A DNA stretch of 7,682 nucleotides from Pseudomonadota bacterium (lineage in GTDB: Bacteria > Pseudomonadota > Alphaproteobacteria > Acetobacterales > Acetobacteraceae): NCBI GenBank assembly GCA_021826485.1, contig JAKAZX010000186.1:1-7682 (forward strand). Direction: 5' to 3'. Of the stretch, positions 6,273-7,682 are shown piece by piece (positions within the stretch are counted from its first letter, which is position 1; every line of letters begins with the position of its first letter). The notes below the pieces were generated by a model. That model ran no database searches and was not told the origin of the DNA. It saw only the letters and a program-made list of their open reading frames with translations. Both the position numbers and the translations under genes were made by a program.

Positions 6273-7397
6273 ATGAGCTATCGTCCCTACCAGCACATCG
6301 AACGCCGCCGTTCGCGACAGATCCATGTCGGGCACGTGCCCGTGGGCGGGGATGCGCCGATCCCGGTGCAGACCATGACCAACACGCCGACCACGGACGT
6401 CGCCGCGACCGTCGCGCAGATCAAGCGCGCCGAACGCGCCGGCGCGGACATCGTGCGCGTGTCCTGCCCCGACCAGGAGAGCGCCCTCGCGCTCAAGCAC
6501 ATCGTCCGGCAGGTGGATGTGCCGATCGTCGCCGACATCCACTTCCATTACAAGCGCGCGATCGAGGCGGCCGAAAGCGGCGCCGCCTGCCTGCGTATCA
6601 ATCCCGGCAATATCGGCAGCCCGGAGCGCGTCCGCGAGGTGATCAAGGCGGCGCGCGACCACAACTGTTCCATGCGCATCGGCGTGAATGCCGGCAGCCT
6701 GGAAAAGCACCTGCTGGAGAAATACGGCGAACCGAACCCCGAGGCGCTGGTGGAATCGGCGCTGGAACACGCGAAAATCCTTCAGGACCATGATTTTCAC
6801 GAGTTCAAGATCAGCGTGAAGGCGTCCGACGTGTTCCTGGCGGTGGCCGCGTACACGCAGCTCGCGGAAGTGTGCGACCATCCGCTGCATATCGGCATCA
6901 CCGAGGCCGGCGGCCGGCGCACCGGCACCGTGAAAAGCTCGATCGGCCTGGGCAATCTGCTGTGGGCCGGCATCGGCGACACCATCCGCGTCTCGCTGTC
7001 CGACGAGCCGGAGGAGGAGGTGCGGGTCGGCTGGGAACTGCTGAAATCGCTCGGCCTGCGGCATCGCGGCGTGCGCATCATCTCCTGCCCGTCCTGCGCG
7101 CGGCAGGGTTTCGACGTGATCCGCACGGTGGAGAAGCTGGAGGACCGGCTGGCGCATATCGAGACGCCGGTGACGCTGTCGATCATCGGCTGCGTGGTGA
7201 ACGGGCCGGGCGAGGCGCTGATGACCGATCTGGGCGTGACCGGCGGCGGCGCCGGCAAGCACATGGTGTATGCCGCCGGCCGCACCGACCACACGATCGG
7301 CGCCGAACAGATGATCGACCACATCGTGGAACTGGTCGAGCGCAAGGCCGAGGCGATCCGCGCCGAGCAGGCGGCGACCAAGGCGGCGGCGGAGTGA
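6273..7397 (+). CDS. ispG: 4-hydroxy-3-methylbut-2-en-1-yl diphosphate synthase (IspG/GcpE)
   Basis: This 374-aa cytoplasmic [4Fe-4S] enzyme converts 2-C-methyl-D-erythritol 2,4-cyclodiphosphate to HMBPP, the penultimate MEP-pathway step to IPP and DMAPP. The TIM-barrel part shows VPIPVQTMTNTPT-like sequence (28-40), GADIVRVSCPD (57-67), VPIVADIHFHYKRA (83-96), CLRINPGNIG (106-115), MRIGVNAGSLEKHLLEKYG (134-152), HIGITEAGG (206-214) and GIGDTIRVSLSDEP (233-246). The C-terminal part carries the cluster ligands Cys272 and Cys275 (SCPSCARQGFD) and Cys307 with Glu314 (IGCVVNGPGEA). These are offset by two from E. coli Cys270, Cys273, Cys305 and Glu312. Length is typical (E. coli 372) and all key residues are present. 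The gene overlaps hisS by four bases, a pairing conserved in many proteobacteria including E. coli. Hand-counted lines are 58-62% G+C, lower than the neighbouring accessory genes. Confidence 0.98.
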   Translation: MSYRPYQHIERRRSRQIHVGHVPVGGDAPIPVQTMTNTPTTDVAATVAQIKRAERAGADIVRVSCPDQESALALKHIVRQVDVPIVADIHFHYKRAIEAAESGAACLRINPGNIGSPERVREVIKAARDHNCSMRIGVNAGSLEKHLLEKYGEPNPEALVESALEHAKILQDHDFHEFKISVKASDVFLAVAAYTQLAEVCDHPLHIGITEAGGRRTGTVKSSIGLGNLLWAGIGDTIRVSLSDEPEEEVRVGWELLKSLGLRHRGVRIISCPSCARQGFDVIRTVEKLEDRLAHIETPVTLSIIGCVVNGPGEALMTDLGVTGGGAGKHMVYAAGRTDHTIGAEQMIDHIVELVERKAEAIRAEQAATKAAAE

Positions 7398-7682
7398 CCT
7401 CTCTGCAACCCGTCCGCGGCACCCGCGACCTGATCGGCGAGGAGTTCCGCCGTCATCAGCACGTCATCGATACCGCCCGCCGGCAGGCCATGCTGTACGG
7501 CTTCGACGAATGGGCGACGCCGATCTTCGAGGATACCGCGGTGTTCGCGCGGTCGCTGGGCGACACGTCCGACGTCGTCACGAAGGAGATGTACACCTTC
7601 ACCGACCGCGGCGGCGATTCCGTCACGCTGCGGCCGGAGGCGACGGCCGGCATCTGCCGCGCCCTGGTCAGCAACGGGCTGA
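7394..7682 (+). CDS. hisS: Histidyl-tRNA synthetase, N-terminal fragment cut by the window edge
   Basis: The first 96 codons of a class II aminoacyl-tRNA synthetase, which charges tRNA-His with histidine using ATP in the cytoplasm. Visible are LQPVRGTRDLIGEE (4-17), ATPIFEDTAVFARSLGDTSD (41-60), VVTKEMYTFTDRGGDSVTLR (61-80) and PEATAGICRA (81-90). Glu82 and Thr84 match the histidine-binding Glu83 and Thr85 of E. coli HisRS, offset by one; the residue between them is Ala rather than the more familiar Gly. I chose GTG 7394 because it overlaps the ispG TGA (GTGA) and gives the standard N-terminus. The next in-frame ATG (7490, codon 33) would remove the conserved VRGTRD segment. AAGG at 7380-7383 is a possible ribosome site ten bases upstream. 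Motifs 2 and 3 and the anticodon-binding domain lie beyond the window. Confidence 0.96.
   Translation, partial: MTSLQPVRGTRDLIGEEFRRHQHVIDTARRQAMLYGFDEWATPIFEDTAVFARSLGDTSDVVTKEMYTFTDRGGDSVTLRPEATAGICRALVSNGL

Noticed and set aside
5052..7322. 756-codon open frame on the minus strand across the ABC genes and ispG
   Set aside because: It spans three unrelated plus-strand genes and the non-coding gap, and has no recognisable domain; a codon-bias artefact.

Overview
The window is a compact, all-plus-strand, GC-rich stretch of bacterial chromosome. Lines I counted by hand run from about 58% G+C inside ispG to about 77% elsewhere. Protein style (fabH, folC, ispG, hisS), very high GC and tight packing suggest an alphaproteobacterium, plausibly Rhodospirillales/Acetobacteraceae. 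That placement is an inference from pattern, not a database result.

Layout, left to right: the last 54 codons of fabH (3-oxoacyl-ACP synthase III); folC (folate polyglutamylation); a 46-bp gap with a weak hairpin; a Uma2-family PD-(D/E)XK protein; a membrane-anchored or secreted penicillin-acylase-family Ntn hydrolase; a DppC/OppC-type ABC permease; a DppF/OppF-type ABC ATPase; a 78-bp gap with a perfect 8-bp GC stem-loop; ispG (MEP isoprenoid pathway); and the first 96 codons of hisS (histidyl-tRNA synthetase), which runs off the right edge. No gene-free stretch exceeds 100 bp. I see no tRNA, rRNA, CRISPR, insertion sequence or attachment site.

Reading: two conserved housekeeping pairs (fabH-folC on the left, ispG-hisS on the right) flank an accessory block at about 1517-6194. 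Inside the block, acylase and permease overlap by four bases (ATGA), and the ATPase starts one base after the permease stop. These three are therefore probably co-transcribed and translationally coupled. The acylase would cleave an amide in the periplasm, and the permease/ATPase pair belongs to the peptide-import (Dpp/Opp) family. The window contains only one permease and one ATPase, with no solute-binding protein, DppB-type permease or second ATPase. The transporter is therefore a half set that must borrow partners, work as a homomeric system, or be a remnant.

The acylase plus half-transporter operon is the most interesting thing here. Every protein belongs to a known family, so I do not claim a new system. 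The combination and the substrate are open questions.
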